A stretch of DNA of 64,000 nucleotides from Bifidobacterium psychraerophilum (GCF_000741705.1 NZ_JGZI01000009.1:1-64000), one strand, 5' to 3'; shown: positions 24,721 to 35,701, counted from the first letter of the stretch. Notes: a model not told the origin generated them from the letters alone. Made by a program: numbers and translations.

Positions 24721-25539
24721 GTGCCTTTCGGGAATGTCAGTGAGCGTTTGCAGCAGCCGCCCGACGTGGGGGTGTCTGTGGTGATACTCGCATTGGGAGC
24801 GCCCGAGAACGAAGAGTCCCGGGATGCTTCAGGCGACTCCAAGGATCGCACCGGTCGGCTATGGCTGCCATTGGTCAGGCGCGTCAGGCAACCCTTCCTC
24901 GGTGACTGGGCGCTTCCTGGTGGCGGTCTGCAATGTGGCATCTCCTTGGAGCAGGCAGCCTTCGCGGCCTTGGAGTCCACAACCGACATGCACCCCAGGT
25001 ATCTTGAGCAGCTCTATACCTTTGGCGATCCGAAGCGTTCCAGCGGTGGTCTGCCGATGGTATCCATCGTGTACTGGGCTCTTGTGGGATCGGCCGAAAT
25101 CAGGACCTGCACCGAGGGCGGGAACGTCCAGTGGTTCCCGGCCGACGAGTTGCCCGCCTTGGCCTTCGATCATCGCGGCATCATCGAGTACGCGCTCTGG
25201 CGGTTGCGCAACAAAATCGAATACTCCACCATAGCCGCCCGTTTCGTCGGGGAACGCTTCACTCTGGCCCAGTTGCGCAGCGTTCATGAAGCGGTTCTCG
25301 GGCGTTCCCTGGATCCGGCGAACTTCCGACGTCACATCCTGGGATCGGGTGAGCTGGAGGACACCGGGACCACGGTCATTCAAGGCCGGAGTCGTCCGGC
25401 ATCGGTGTACCGCTACCGGCGTGCGGAAACGACATCATCGCTGTTCTCGCCCTCCGTGGATCTGGCGCATGCTCGCGCCGACGGCAGCAGAGTATCGCAA
25501 TCCGCGATGACAAACGCTCATAACAAAGGAGTTTCATGA
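24721..25539 (+). CDS. nrtR: NrtR-type Nudix-related transcriptional regulator of NAD synthesis
   Basis: 272 residues. The N-terminal Nudix-like domain (about 15-150) has VGVSVVILALG, QPFLGDWALPGGGLQ and a degenerate Nudix box (LEQAAFAALESTTDMHP) lacking the REXXEE metal-binding core, as in NrtR, where it senses ADP-ribose instead of catalysing. The C-terminal winged helix follows (FTLAQLRSVHEAVLGRSLD, NFRRHIL). GTG 24721 is preferred because GAGGTGG precedes it; the frame extends to ATG 24673. Its stop overlaps the nadA start, so it probably represses its own operon. Confidence 0.85.
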   Translation: MPFGNVSERLQQPPDVGVSVVILALGAPENEESRDASGDSKDRTGRLWLPLVRRVRQPFLGDWALPGGGLQCGISLEQAAFAALESTTDMHPRYLEQLYTFGDPKRSSGGLPMVSIVYWALVGSAEIRTCTEGGNVQWFPADELPALAFDHRGIIEYALWRLRNKIEYSTIAARFVGERFTLAQLRSVHEAVLGRSLDPANFRRHILGSGELEDTGTTVIQGRSRPASVYRYRRAETTSSLFSPSVDLAHARADGSRVSQSAMTNAHNKGVS

Positions 25540-26804
25540 TGACGGCAGTTGACGAAATCATAGCCCGCTTGGATGCGAAGGAAAGCTGCGATACCGGTCT
25601 GTCCTTGGACCCTTGGGTGTTCGACGATCCCCAGGTGGGCAACTCCTATGGCCCGGGTGCTTCGATCAACGATCGCATCCCGCGATTCGCCCCCCGACAG
25701 ATGCCCCTTCCCGAGTCATACCGGCAGGCTTCCGAGGAGGAACTGCGCGATCGCATCGTGGATGCCAAAGCGAAACTCGGCAGCCGTGTGCTCATCCTTG
25801 GACATTTCTACCAGCGGGACGAAATCGTCGCGCATGCGGATTTCGTCGGTGACTCCTTTCAGTTGGCGAAGAATGCCACGGAGCGACCGGATGCCGAGCA
25901 TATCGTTTTCTGCGGTGTGCACTTCATGGCGGAGACCGCGGATATCCTCTCCACACCGGAGCAGAGCGTCACGCTGCCGAATCTTTCCGCAGGGTGCTCG
26001 ATGGCCGATATGGCCGACATCGGGCAGGTGGAGGAGTGCTGGGAACAGCTCAGCGAAATCTGCGCTTCGTCACAGGACGGCAGGGGATTGGCGCCCATCA
26101 TCCCTGTCACCTATATGAACTCCTCAGCTGCGTTGAAGGCTTTCTGCGGTCGTCACGGCGGCATTGTGTGCACATCGTCCAACGCGAGGGCCGTGCTGGA
26201 ATGGTCATTCGCGAGAGGCAAACGTGTCCTCTTTTTCCCGGACCAGCATCTTGGCCGTAATACCGCAGCCGCCATGGGCATGGACCTTCGTCGCATGCCG
26301 GTATGGAACCCCTTCCGTCCCCTGGGTGATAACAGTGCGGAGGATTACCGAGATGCACAGATGATCCTGTGGAAGGGATTCTGCTCCGTCCATCAGCGCT
26401 TCACGGTCGAGCAGATCGAGCGGGCTCGCGCAGCCTATCCCGGGGTCAAGGTCATCGTGCACCCCGAATGCTCCTTCGAAGTGGTCAATGCGGCCGATGG
26501 AACCGGTTCTACCGCATACATCGTCAACGAGATCGAAAACGCGCCTGCGGGATCCGCTGTCGCCGTAGGCACCGAGATCAATCTGGTCAATCGGCTCGCC
26601 GCCGACCATCCGGATAAAACCGTGTTCTGCCTCGATCCGGTGGTGTGCCCCTGCTCCACGATGTATCGCATTCACCCTGCGTATCTCGCCTGGTCTCTGG
26701 AACATCTGCTCGCAGGGGATGTGGTCAACCGCATCACAGTAGATGCCGACACCGCAGGTGAGGCCAAAATAGCCCTTGAGCGGATGCTGAGGGTGCATCC
26801 ATGA
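25536..26804 (+). CDS. nadA: Quinolinate synthase A
   Basis: 422 residues, the long NadA form. It condenses iminoaspartate with dihydroxyacetone phosphate to quinolinate and needs a [4Fe-4S] cluster. Candidate cluster cysteines are in IVFCGVHFMAE, VIVHPECSFEV and DPVVCPCSTMYRIH. Other family marks are LGHFYQRDEIVAHADFVGDS, VTYMNSSAALKAFCGRHGG and FFPDQHLGRNTA. AAAGGAG at 25525-25531 precedes ATG 25536, which overlaps the nrtR stop. First enzyme gene of the nrtR-nadA-nadB-nadC-desulfurase operon. Confidence 0.96.
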   Translation: MMTAVDEIIARLDAKESCDTGLSLDPWVFDDPQVGNSYGPGASINDRIPRFAPRQMPLPESYRQASEEELRDRIVDAKAKLGSRVLILGHFYQRDEIVAHADFVGDSFQLAKNATERPDAEHIVFCGVHFMAETADILSTPEQSVTLPNLSAGCSMADMADIGQVEECWEQLSEICASSQDGRGLAPIIPVTYMNSSAALKAFCGRHGGIVCTSSNARAVLEWSFARGKRVLFFPDQHLGRNTAAAMGMDLRRMPVWNPFRPLGDNSAEDYRDAQMILWKGFCSVHQRFTVEQIERARAAYPGVKVIVHPECSFEVVNAADGTGSTAYIVNEIENAPAGSAVAVGTEINLVNRLAADHPDKTVFCLDPVVCPCSTMYRIHPAYLAWSLEHLLAGDVVNRITVDADTAGEAKIALERMLRVHP

Positions 26805-28819
26805 TCGTGATCGTCGGCTCAGGCATTGCCGGGCTTTCGGCCGCGCTAGCAGCGACGGGCGGTCTCGGACCCGAAGCGGATGCCGTTGGACATGATGCCG
26901 AAGTGCTGTTGGTGAGCAAAGGCTCCTTCCTTGAATCCAACACGCTGCATGCCCAGGGCGGTGTTGCGGCAGCACTATTCCATGACGACGACCCTTCGCT
27001 GCATGCACAGGACACACTTGCGGCAGGGGACGGCCTATGCGATCCCACCGCGGTGGATGTGCTGACCACGGCTGGGGTGCAACGTATGAATGAGCTGCTG
27101 GCTGAGGGCGTCCACTTCGACCGGGCCGATGACGGGAGCCTGCTGCGTGGCCTCGAAGCCGCACATTCCAAACCGAGGGTGGTGCATGCCGGCGGCGACG
27201 CCACGGGCAGGGTGTTGGAGCACGATGTGGCCGCTCTGGTGCTTGCGAATCCCCGAATCCATCTGCTGGAATACGCCTTTCTCACTGACCTTCGTATCAG
27301 TGACGGCAGGGTCTGCGGCATCACGGTGCTGCTTGATGTGGGAGCCGGGCATGACGGCGGTAAGGGAAACGATTCGTATACCGCAGGATTGATCGACCGT
27401 GCACGTCGAAGCCCTTCGCACCGTATCGATATTGATGCTGGAAGCGTCATCCTTGCGACAGGTGGTTCAGGTCAGCTCTATCCGTACACGACCAACCCCG
27501 AAATCGCCACCGGGGATGGGGTGGCGGCTGCTTGGCGCGCGGGGGCGCAGATCGCGGATTTGGAGTTCTACCAATTCCATCCCACGGCCTTGGCTGTCGG
27601 CGAGCATTTTCTGATTTCCGAGGCGGTGCGTGGGGAAGGCGCCCAGCTGCTTGATGAGCAGGGCGTAAGATTCATGCCCGGAGTGGACCGACGCGCGGAA
27701 TTGGCTCCGCGCGACGTGGTGGCCCGCGCGAACTTCGCCGTGATGCAACGGCAATCAGGACGCCCTGTGCGCCTGGACCTGTCAACGGTGAAGGTTCCGG
27801 ACGGCAAAGACGACACACTTGAGAGCTTCCTCCGCAGGCGGTTCCCGACGATTGATGCGTATACGCATTCCCTCGGTTTCCATTGGGAATCACAGACCAT
27901 TCCGGTGACTCCTGCAGCGCACTATTCAATGGGGGGTATCTGCACGGATGTCTATGGGCGGAGCAGCATTCCCGGATTGTATGCGGCCGGCGAGTGCGCG
28001 CGAAGCGGGGTGCATGGGGCGAACAGGCTGGCCTCGAACTCGCTGCTCGAAGCCATGGTCTTTGGTCACCGTGCGGGCATCTCCGCACTGAGGGACGGCG
28101 AGGCGCTTGAGGGTAAGCATGCTCCTCTCGATCACACTTCGGATGAGGCGGCAGACGGTTATGCTCAGCGGCGGCCCCATGATCATTGGCAGGTAGCCTC
28201 ACCACATGCGGTCAAGCAGCGTCTGACCGCAATCGAGATACCCGATTACGGAAACACGCGGAGCGATGACGGCGGTCAATCCGCGATCTGGGAACGGGAT
28301 CGCATCCAACATGAGATGTGGACGCATGTCGGGGTGCTGCGGGAGCAATCGGGGCTGCAACAGGCGGTGTCCTCGCTCGGGGTGGCGCTTACCTGTGCTG
28401 ACGGCTGCTGTCGGAAGCAGTCCACGCAGGAGCAGGCAATCAGCGATCGGGAAGCGGAGCATTCGTATGACGAGAATGTTCGTGCCTTGGAGAACCGCAA
28501 TCTGCTGACGATAGGGTATCTGAGCGCCCGGGCGGCCTTGGAGCGCCGTGAATCGCGCGGGGCCCACGCCCGTACCGATTTCCCCGACACCGATGCTGAA
28601 GCCGTATCACGTCGATACGTGCTTGCTTCGGCGACAGCGGCAGCATCGACGACCGACCGAACCCTGCCTATTCCGGTTTTCTCCTCGACTACGTATACGG
28701 AAGCGTCATATGCGCAGTCGTCGCATGCGCAGTCGTCGTATATCCAGTCGACTCAGCGTCATGATCGGCCCGGAAGAGTTCAGGGAGCCGAAAACGAAGG
28801 GAATGGGAAGACATGCTGA
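26801..28819 (+). CDS. nadB: L-aspartate oxidase with unusual C-terminal tail
   Basis: 672 residues against about 530-560 usual. FAD-binding GSGIAGLSAALAA at the start, SNTLHAQGGVAAALF, a Rossmann-type VILATGGSGQLYPYTTNP and the active-site region EFYQFHPTAL; GLYAAGECARSGVHGANRLASNSLLEA closes the flavin domain (positions about 27980-28060). It oxidises aspartate to iminoaspartate for NadA. The extra length is an insert near 180-210 and a low-complexity tail of about 70 residues with a triplicated 5-residue repeat. The start overlaps nadA by 4 bp; the end overlaps nadC by 7 bp. Confidence 0.94.
   Translation: MIVIVGSGIAGLSAALAATGGLGPEADAVGHDAEVLLVSKGSFLESNTLHAQGGVAAALFHDDDPSLHAQDTLAAGDGLCDPTAVDVLTTAGVQRMNELLAEGVHFDRADDGSLLRGLEAAHSKPRVVHAGGDATGRVLEHDVAALVLANPRIHLLEYAFLTDLRISDGRVCGITVLLDVGAGHDGGKGNDSYTAGLIDRARRSPSHRIDIDAGSVILATGGSGQLYPYTTNPEIATGDGVAAAWRAGAQIADLEFYQFHPTALAVGEHFLISEAVRGEGAQLLDEQGVRFMPGVDRRAELAPRDVVARANFAVMQRQSGRPVRLDLSTVKVPDGKDDTLESFLRRRFPTIDAYTHSLGFHWESQTIPVTPAAHYSMGGICTDVYGRSSIPGLYAAGECARSGVHGANRLASNSLLEAMVFGHRAGISALRDGEALEGKHAPLDHTSDEAADGYAQRRPHDHWQVASPHAVKQRLTAIEIPDYGNTRSDDGGQSAIWERDRIQHEMWTHVGVLREQSGLQQAVSSLGVALTCADGCCRKQSTQEQAISDREAEHSYDENVRALENRNLLTIGYLSARAALERRESRGAHARTDFPDTDAEAVSRRYVLASATAAASTTDRTLPIPVFSSTTYTEASYAQSSHAQSSYIQSTQRHDRPGRVQGAENEGNGKTC
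28709..28753 (+). repeat. Three 15-bp tandem repeats inside the nadB tail
   Basis: Copies at 28709-28723, 28724-28738 and 28739-28753. The first two differ at one base (TATGCGCAGTCGTCG and CATGCGCAGTCGTCG); the third is more diverged. They encode YAQSS, HAQSS and YIQST. In-frame repeats of this size can change copy number by slippage without breaking the gene. Confidence 0.85.
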
Positions 28820-29661
28820 CCTCGCAGCTTATCCGCCAGGCGGTCTCGGCCGCTCTTATCGAGGATGCCCCGACAGGGGACATCAGTTGCGCCTATGCGA
28901 TGGAGCCCACCGCGCTCGCAACGGTACGGCTGACGGCGCGCGAAGCGGGTGTGATGAGCGGCATGGAGGTATTCACGGCCGCCTTCACCTTGCAGGGGAG
29001 CGGGAATACGGTAACCCCGGCCATTGCCGATGGCGAGTCCTTCGGCGCTGGAGCCGTGCTGGCAGGTGTGACAGGCACCCTTCGCGACGTCCTGGGGGCC
29101 GAAAGAGTGGCTTTGAACTTCATCCAGCGTATGTGCGGCATAGCCACGATGACGGCAGACTTCGTCGCGGCCGTAGGCGACCGTCCCACACGTATCGTCG
29201 ATACGCGCAAAACGACGCCCGGCCTGCGCGCTTTCGAGAAGTATGCGGTGACATGTGGCGGCGGAAGCAACCATCGGCAGGGTCTTTCCGACGCCGTCAT
29301 GCTGAAGGACAACCATCTCGCGGCCTTTGAGAGCCAGGGCATCCCGATCGTGCGGGCCATCAGGGAGATCCGGGCCCATATAAGCCACACGACCCATATC
29401 GAGGTCGAAATAGATCGTCTTGATCAGCTTGACGCGGTGTTGGAGGGGCGACCGGACACTATTATGCTCGACAACTTCAAGCTCTCCGACCTGAACAGCG
29501 CCGTGCGCATCATCGACGGACGGACGCTTGTGGAGGCGAGTGGGAACATGACGCTTGACCGTATCGCGTCAGTGGCTGACAGCGGTGTCGATCTGATTTC
29601 CGTCGGGGCGTTGACTCACAGCGTCAGGAGTATCGATCTGGGCTTGGATTGGCTGGGATAG
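28813..29661 (+). CDS. nadC: Nicotinate-nucleotide pyrophosphorylase (quinolinate phosphoribosyltransferase)
   Basis: 282 residues, typical length. It converts quinolinate and PRPP to nicotinate mononucleotide. Signatures: EDAPTGDIS near the start, RVALNFIQRMCGIAT, RIVDTRKTTPGLRAFEKYAV, HRQGLSDAVMLKDNH (substrate-binding His, Arg and Lys) and the C-terminal SGNMTLDRI and GVDLISVGALTHS. Completes the three-enzyme route from aspartate. Start overlaps nadB by 7 bp; the next gene starts one base after its stop. Confidence 0.96.
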   Translation: MLTSQLIRQAVSAALIEDAPTGDISCAYAMEPTALATVRLTAREAGVMSGMEVFTAAFTLQGSGNTVTPAIADGESFGAGAVLAGVTGTLRDVLGAERVALNFIQRMCGIATMTADFVAAVGDRPTRIVDTRKTTPGLRAFEKYAVTCGGGSNHRQGLSDAVMLKDNHLAAFESQGIPIVRAIREIRAHISHTTHIEVEIDRLDQLDAVLEGRPDTIMLDNFKLSDLNSAVRIIDGRTLVEASGNMTLDRIASVADSGVDLISVGALTHSVRSIDLGLDWLG

Positions 29662-29662
29662 C

Positions 29663-30982
29663 GTGAGTGGCGCGGTCGCGGACGGCGGGGCAGCTGAGGA
29701 ATTCGTGTATCTGGATGCTGCCGCGACGGAGGCCGCCGACCCTGAAGTCGTCAAAGCGATGTTGCCGTATATGATTCAGGAATTCGGCAATCCCTCAAGC
29801 GTGCACACCCAAGGCAAGGCCGCCGCCTCGGTCCTCCGCCGGGCGCGGGAGGAGGTGGCCTCTCGTCTGGGAGCCAGGGCGGGGGATGTGATCTTTACCT
29901 CCGGCGGCACTGAATCAGACAATCTGGCCATCAAGGGCATCGCCTTGGGCATAAGGGCCAGGCAAGCGGAACAACAGGGCATGCGTGATCGGCGCTTATC
30001 GCTTCCGGTCCCTGATGCCGCTCGCTCGGATGACGCACGGAGGCCAATCGGGGTGGCTGCGGACGATGGTCCCGCCCTACGCAGAGAGATCGTGATATCG
30101 GCGGTGGAGCATTCGGCCGTGAGGGAATCGGCGAGATGGCTTGAACGGAATGCGGGTTTCAGGGTTATCGAGATTCCCGTCGATGGACAGGGACATGTCG
30201 ATGTCGGGTGTCTGAAGGATTGCGTCGGTCCTGAAACCGCTCTGGTCTCGGTCATGCTCGCCAGCAATGAGGTCGGAACGATTCAGCCGATATCCCGAAT
30301 CGCTGAGATCGCCCATGCCCAGGGGGCCTTCATCCATACGGATGCCGTGCAGGCAGCCGGCCTGATTCCTGTGAGCATGCGCGATCTGGGCGTGGATGCG
30401 ATCAGCCTTTCCGGTCATAAATTCGGCACGCCCAAAGGGATCGGGGCACTCATCATGCGCTCGACTGTGCCGTATGAGGATCTGATATCAGGCGGGGGGC
30501 AGGAGCATGGAATCCGTTCCGGAACCGAGAATGTGGCCGGTGCCGTGGCTTTGGCGGTGGCTTTGAACAAGGCCTTGGAGCACCTTCCGGATCGTTCGGC
30601 TGCTCTGAGCGCGACGGCGCGACGGCTGACCATGGCATTGTGCGATGCCGTTCCTGAAGTGATGGTGACGGGCGATCCCGTGCACCGGCTTCCAGGGCAT
30701 GTCTCCTTGATTCTTCCCGGGGTTTCGGGTGAGGCGCTGCTGGTGGAATTGGACGCGCACGGAATCAGCTGCTCGAGCGGATCCGCATGCGCGGTCGGAA
30801 GGACGGAAGCCTCACCGACACTGCTGGCCATGGGATTTGATGCCGCTGCGGCCAAGGCTTCGCTGCGTATGACCTTCCGCTCTCCGATCAGTGACGCCAC
30901 AATAGACAGGGTCGCCGTAATAGTGAAGGATGCCGCGTCGCGGCTGAATCCTCATGTGGAACACGTCGGCAGGAATTCGTGA
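29663..30982 (+). CDS. NifS/IscS-like cysteine desulfurase of the NAD operon
   Basis: 439 residues. PLP-dependent class V fold: N-terminal YLDAAATEAADPEVV, IFTSGGTESDNLAIKGIALG, the PLP-binding Lys in SLSGHKFGTPKGIGAL, and the sulfur-carrying Cys in SCSSGSACAVGR. An insert of about 25 residues follows position 95. GTG 29663 starts one base after nadC. In many bacteria a desulfurase next to nadA/nadB (sometimes called nadS) helps build the NadA iron-sulfur cluster, the likely role here. Confidence 0.92.
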   Translation: MSGAVADGGAAEEFVYLDAAATEAADPEVVKAMLPYMIQEFGNPSSVHTQGKAAASVLRRAREEVASRLGARAGDVIFTSGGTESDNLAIKGIALGIRARQAEQQGMRDRRLSLPVPDAARSDDARRPIGVAADDGPALRREIVISAVEHSAVRESARWLERNAGFRVIEIPVDGQGHVDVGCLKDCVGPETALVSVMLASNEVGTIQPISRIAEIAHAQGAFIHTDAVQAAGLIPVSMRDLGVDAISLSGHKFGTPKGIGALIMRSTVPYEDLISGGGQEHGIRSGTENVAGAVALAVALNKALEHLPDRSAALSATARRLTMALCDAVPEVMVTGDPVHRLPGHVSLILPGVSGEALLVELDAHGISCSSGSACAVGRTEASPTLLAMGFDAAAAKASLRMTFRSPISDATIDRVAVIVKDAASRLNPHVEHVGRNS

Positions 30983-31087
30983 TCCCTCATCGGCGTCGGG
31001 CATTGTGGAGCATTGCCGGGAGTAGATCAGCGGAAGGGTGATCGGCGGAAGGACGATCGTTCGGTGGCTGGATCCATGCCCGGTGAC

Positions 31088-31894
31088 TCAGCCCTCGCCG
31101 ATGCCATCCTTCTCGGTGCTGTGTTCCGCAGAGGCGGCTTTGTCGTCTGTGCCCGCCGTCGTGCCGTCCTCGATATGCCCGTCTTCAACAGGGTCGACGG
31201 CATCGGATCGTTGCGCATCGGTGTCCGGTGCGGCCCGGTGTTCCGGCTTCCGCTGCTCCTTCGCCTTGTTCCGCTTGCCTTCGAAACGCAGCACCGGTTT
31301 CGATTCGAGACGCGAAAGGCCATTCCACGCGAGATTCACGATATACGCGGCGAGCTGCTCCTTGCTCGCTTTGCGCCGATCGGCCCAATACTGGCCGGTG
31401 AACACGGTCAGTCCCACCAGCATCTGGGCGTAATAGGGAACGGCTCGAGTGGAAAGCTTCTGGCGTTTGAATGACTCATCAAGTATCTCTTCGACCTTGA
31501 GACTCACATCGCCAAGCAGTGAGCTGAAGGAACTCGAGGGGTCGGTGCTGGGGGAATCCCGGACCAGGATCTGAAAGCCCTCGGTATGCTCCTCGATGAA
31601 GGTCAGCAGGGCGAGCGCCGTTCGTTCCACAATTCTCCGTGGATGATCGCTGCTCTCCTCCAAAGAGGCGTTGAGGGCAACGGTGAGGGACTGCATCGCA
31701 CGGTCGACCACAACCGCATACAGGCCTTCCTTGCCGCCAAAGTGCTCGTACACGATGGGTTTGCTGACCTTGGCGCTCGAAGCGATCTCCTCCACGCTCA
31801 CCGCTTCGAAGCCTTTGGTCGCGAATAGCGAGCGTCCAACCTCGATCAGCTGTTCGCGGCGCTGAAATGATGTCATTCGTGAAGATCCGCTCAT
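31088..31894 (-). CDS. TetR family transcriptional regulator
   Basis: 268 residues. N-terminal TetR HTH at about 8-65 (RREQLIEVGRSLFATKGFEA, VSVEEIASSAKVSKPIVYEHF, GGKEGLYAVVVDRAM), then a ligand domain and a charged C-terminal tail of about 65 residues (ESKPVLRFEGKRNKAKEQR onward) that is probably disordered. ATG 31894 is used; ATG 31876 is an in-frame alternative starting directly at the HTH. It is convergent with the NAD operon and divergent from the small membrane-protein gene at 32055, its likely target. Effector unknown. Confidence 0.9.
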   Translation of the reverse strand: MSGSSRMTSFQRREQLIEVGRSLFATKGFEAVSVEEIASSAKVSKPIVYEHFGGKEGLYAVVVDRAMQSLTVALNASLEESSDHPRRIVERTALALLTFIEEHTEGFQILVRDSPSTDPSSSFSSLLGDVSLKVEEILDESFKRQKLSTRAVPYYAQMLVGLTVFTGQYWADRRKASKEQLAAYIVNLAWNGLSRLESKPVLRFEGKRNKAKEQRKPEHRAAPDTDAQRSDAVDPVEDGHIEDGTTAGTDDKAASAEHSTEKDGIGEG

Positions 31895-32054
31895 GCTATA
31901 CAGTTTCCCACAGTTTTCACCGCGGATGAGGTGGGCCGGGCATCGCCCTGCAGGGAAAGGAATCGCGCGCCTGCAAGGCGCAAAGCGGCCAAGGGTGTGG
32001 AGAACGCGCGGGGGTTCGGCTTTGCTGCGAGAGAATGCCGCCATAGCTGGCACA

Positions 32055-32465
32055 ATGAGTGTCATGGTTTGGGCGATTTTCATATGGTTGGCCGTGGTCA
32101 TTGCATTGGTCGTGGTTGTGCTGCGCCTCGCGCGAGGCGAGTCGCATCAGGGTGCCTCGTATGAGCCGGTCGACGACCTGTTGGATGCCGAGCAGCAATC
32201 ACAGCAGGCGCGTAGCCCGCGCGTGGCAGGTACGGCACCTTCATTTCAGCCCACCGGACATCCCCGTCCCGAATACCGTGGTGATGACACACTCGACTCG
32301 ACGATGGAGAATCCCGTGTATGTCAATAACGCTTCGGTCGTAGAGGTCAGGGCGCTGTTCAAATCGGGAGAGCGGCGTGATGACAAGCAAAGCGCGACGG
32401 AGCTCAAGGCCCCGTCTTCCGCAAACGACTCAGACGCCATCCATCCTCTGAAGCCTCTTGGCTGA
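32055..32465 (+). CDS. Small single-pass membrane protein, unknown function
   Basis: 136 residues: an N-terminal membrane helix (VWAIFIWLAVVIALVVVVLR) followed by a polar, probably disordered cytoplasmic tail. No family recognised. CACAAT directly before the ATG suggests a -10 box next to the start, hence a leaderless or nearly leaderless message. The gene lies 77 bp before ftsY on the same strand and may share its transcript. Confidence 0.7.
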   Translation: MSVMVWAIFIWLAVVIALVVVVLRLARGESHQGASYEPVDDLLDAEQQSQQARSPRVAGTAPSFQPTGHPRPEYRGDDTLDSTMENPVYVNNASVVEVRALFKSGERRDDKQSATELKAPSSANDSDAIHPLKPLG

Positions 32466-32542
32466 TTCTCCGATCCCAAAGCGGCGTAGGGCATGCCGCT
32501 CCTGTGCGTAACGCTGTCCCTCTCCGTTTTTAGTGTTGTGGT

Positions 32543-33784
32543 ATGGATACAAAGCTGATTGTGGGCATTATCGTTGCCGCAGTAGTCATTTTGGCGATTA
32601 TCGTTGCAGTCGTCAGCATCAGGCGTTATCACGAACAACGTTCCTCAGGCGAATCACCGCGCCCGACGGTGGATGCGCAGGCGAATCCGGATGCCCCGGG
32701 TGGGCGATCCGTGCAGGATGGTGTCACCAATCCGCGTCTGGAACCTGTGTCGGCACAGGTACTCGACCCGATCGTCGCCGCGGAGCCCGCCCCGCAAATC
32801 GACGGGACCGGAGAGATTGCCACTCGAATGGCGGATGCCGAGCGCAAACCCGAATCCTCGACATCGCGCCTGCTGCGCCTGCGCTCGCGTTTGGCAAAAA
32901 GCGCCAATCCCTTCGGCAAGGCCCTGTTCAACATACTGACCAAGGACGCCCTGACCGAAGCGGATTGGGAAGAGGTCGAAGACATCCTACTGATGGCGGA
33001 TGTCGGCGCCGAGGCGAGCGCCCAGTTGATCGAGGAATTGCGTTCGGATGCACGCGTGACAGGGCAGAGGGATCCCTCCGCCATTCGTGAGCTGCTGCGC
33101 AGCAAACTGCTCGTGTTGCTGGACATCGACAAGGACCGTGCATTGAGGGCGAGCCGCGCTGATGCGCCGAAACCCTCGGTCATCATGATGGTCGGTGTGA
33201 ACGGCACGGGTAAGACCACCACGGCCGGCAAACTCGCGCGTCTTTTCGTCGCGGAATCCAAAACGGTGGTCATGGGGGCGGCGGACACCTTCCGTGCGGC
33301 TGCCGCCGATCAGCTCGAAACCTGGGGCAACAAGGTCTCGGTTCCGGTGGTGCGCAGCGATCGCGATGGCGCCGACCCCGCCTCGGTGGCCTTCGAAGCG
33401 GCGAACCGGGCCGTTGAGGATCACGCCGACGTTCTGATCATCGATACGGCCGGACGGCTGCAGAACAAGGCGAACCTGATGGACGAACTCGGCAAGATCC
33501 GACGGGTGACCGAGAAAACCGTGACGGTGGACGAGGTGCTGCTGGTGCTCGATGCCACAACAGGACAGAACGGCATGGCACAGGCAAAGGTGTTCGCCCA
33601 GGCGATCGGCATCACCGGAATCGTGCTGAGCAAGATGGATGGCTCGGCCAAAGGTGGCATCGTGATCTCCGTGCAGAAGGAGCTCGGGGTCCCGGTGAAA
33701 TTGGTCGGTCTGGGGGAAGGGCCGGATGATCTGGCACCCTTCGACGCCGAAGCCTTCGTGGATGGCATTCTGGCCCAGGGATAA
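32543..33784 (+). CDS. ftsY: Signal recognition particle receptor FtsY
   Basis: 413 residues. An N-terminal membrane helix (LIVGIIVAAVVILAIIVAVV), typical of actinobacterial FtsY, and an acidic/Pro linker precede the NG domain: helical N part (LLRLRSRLAKSANPFGKAL) and GTPase G part with G1 GVNGTGKTTT near residue 218, ADTFRAAAADQL, DTAGRLQNKANLMDEL and SKMDGSAKGG. It docks SRP-ribosome complexes at the membrane for co-translational insertion. Confidence 0.97.
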   Translation: MDTKLIVGIIVAAVVILAIIVAVVSIRRYHEQRSSGESPRPTVDAQANPDAPGGRSVQDGVTNPRLEPVSAQVLDPIVAAEPAPQIDGTGEIATRMADAERKPESSTSRLLRLRSRLAKSANPFGKALFNILTKDALTEADWEEVEDILLMADVGAEASAQLIEELRSDARVTGQRDPSAIRELLRSKLLVLLDIDKDRALRASRADAPKPSVIMMVGVNGTGKTTTAGKLARLFVAESKTVVMGAADTFRAAAADQLETWGNKVSVPVVRSDRDGADPASVAFEAANRAVEDHADVLIIDTAGRLQNKANLMDELGKIRRVTEKTVTVDEVLLVLDATTGQNGMAQAKVFAQAIGITGIVLSKMDGSAKGGIVISVQKELGVPVKLVGLGEGPDDLAPFDAEAFVDGILAQG

Positions 33785-33901
33785 GGTGATTGTCCCTGTA
33801 TCACGGAGCGGTCGAATAGGCGCCGATACACCTCGTATAAACTGTTCAGCCACAATATGGTTGGCTAAGATGTCTTGTAGGAGTAGGGGATTTACATTCT
33901 C

Positions 33902-33939
33902 GTAACATACTGGAATGGTCACGGTAACCCTGCGGACGT
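33902..33939 (+). promoter_or_regulatory. GlnR-type binding site before amtB
   Basis: GTAAC (33902-33906), 6 bp, GAATG (33913-33917), 6 bp, GTAAC (33924-33928), 6 bp, GACGT (33935-33939). This reproduces the a-b-a-b spacing of actinobacterial GlnR boxes (GTnAC-n6-GAAAC twice); both a-sites are perfect, the b-sites degenerate. It lies 136 bp before amtB, a classical GlnR target. No glnR gene is in the window, so the regulator is inferred. The rest of the 290-bp gap after ftsY holds no gene. Confidence 0.6.
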
Positions 33940-34074
33940 TGTATTGCAGCTGTTGGTTTCCTAAAAGGAACACCAGTAGAGAAGTCTGCCGGATCCCCGC
34001 CGGTGGTATTGAGAAAGACCCGCGATGCCGACATGGATTGACGGGTCCATTTATGAACAGAGAGGGAGGTAGAC

Positions 34075-35701
<1,627 letters not shown>

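Noticed and set aside
28709-28753. The tandem repeats as a CRISPR fragment
   Set aside because: Repeats are 15 bp, contiguous, without spacers and in frame in nadB; no cas gene or array is in the window.
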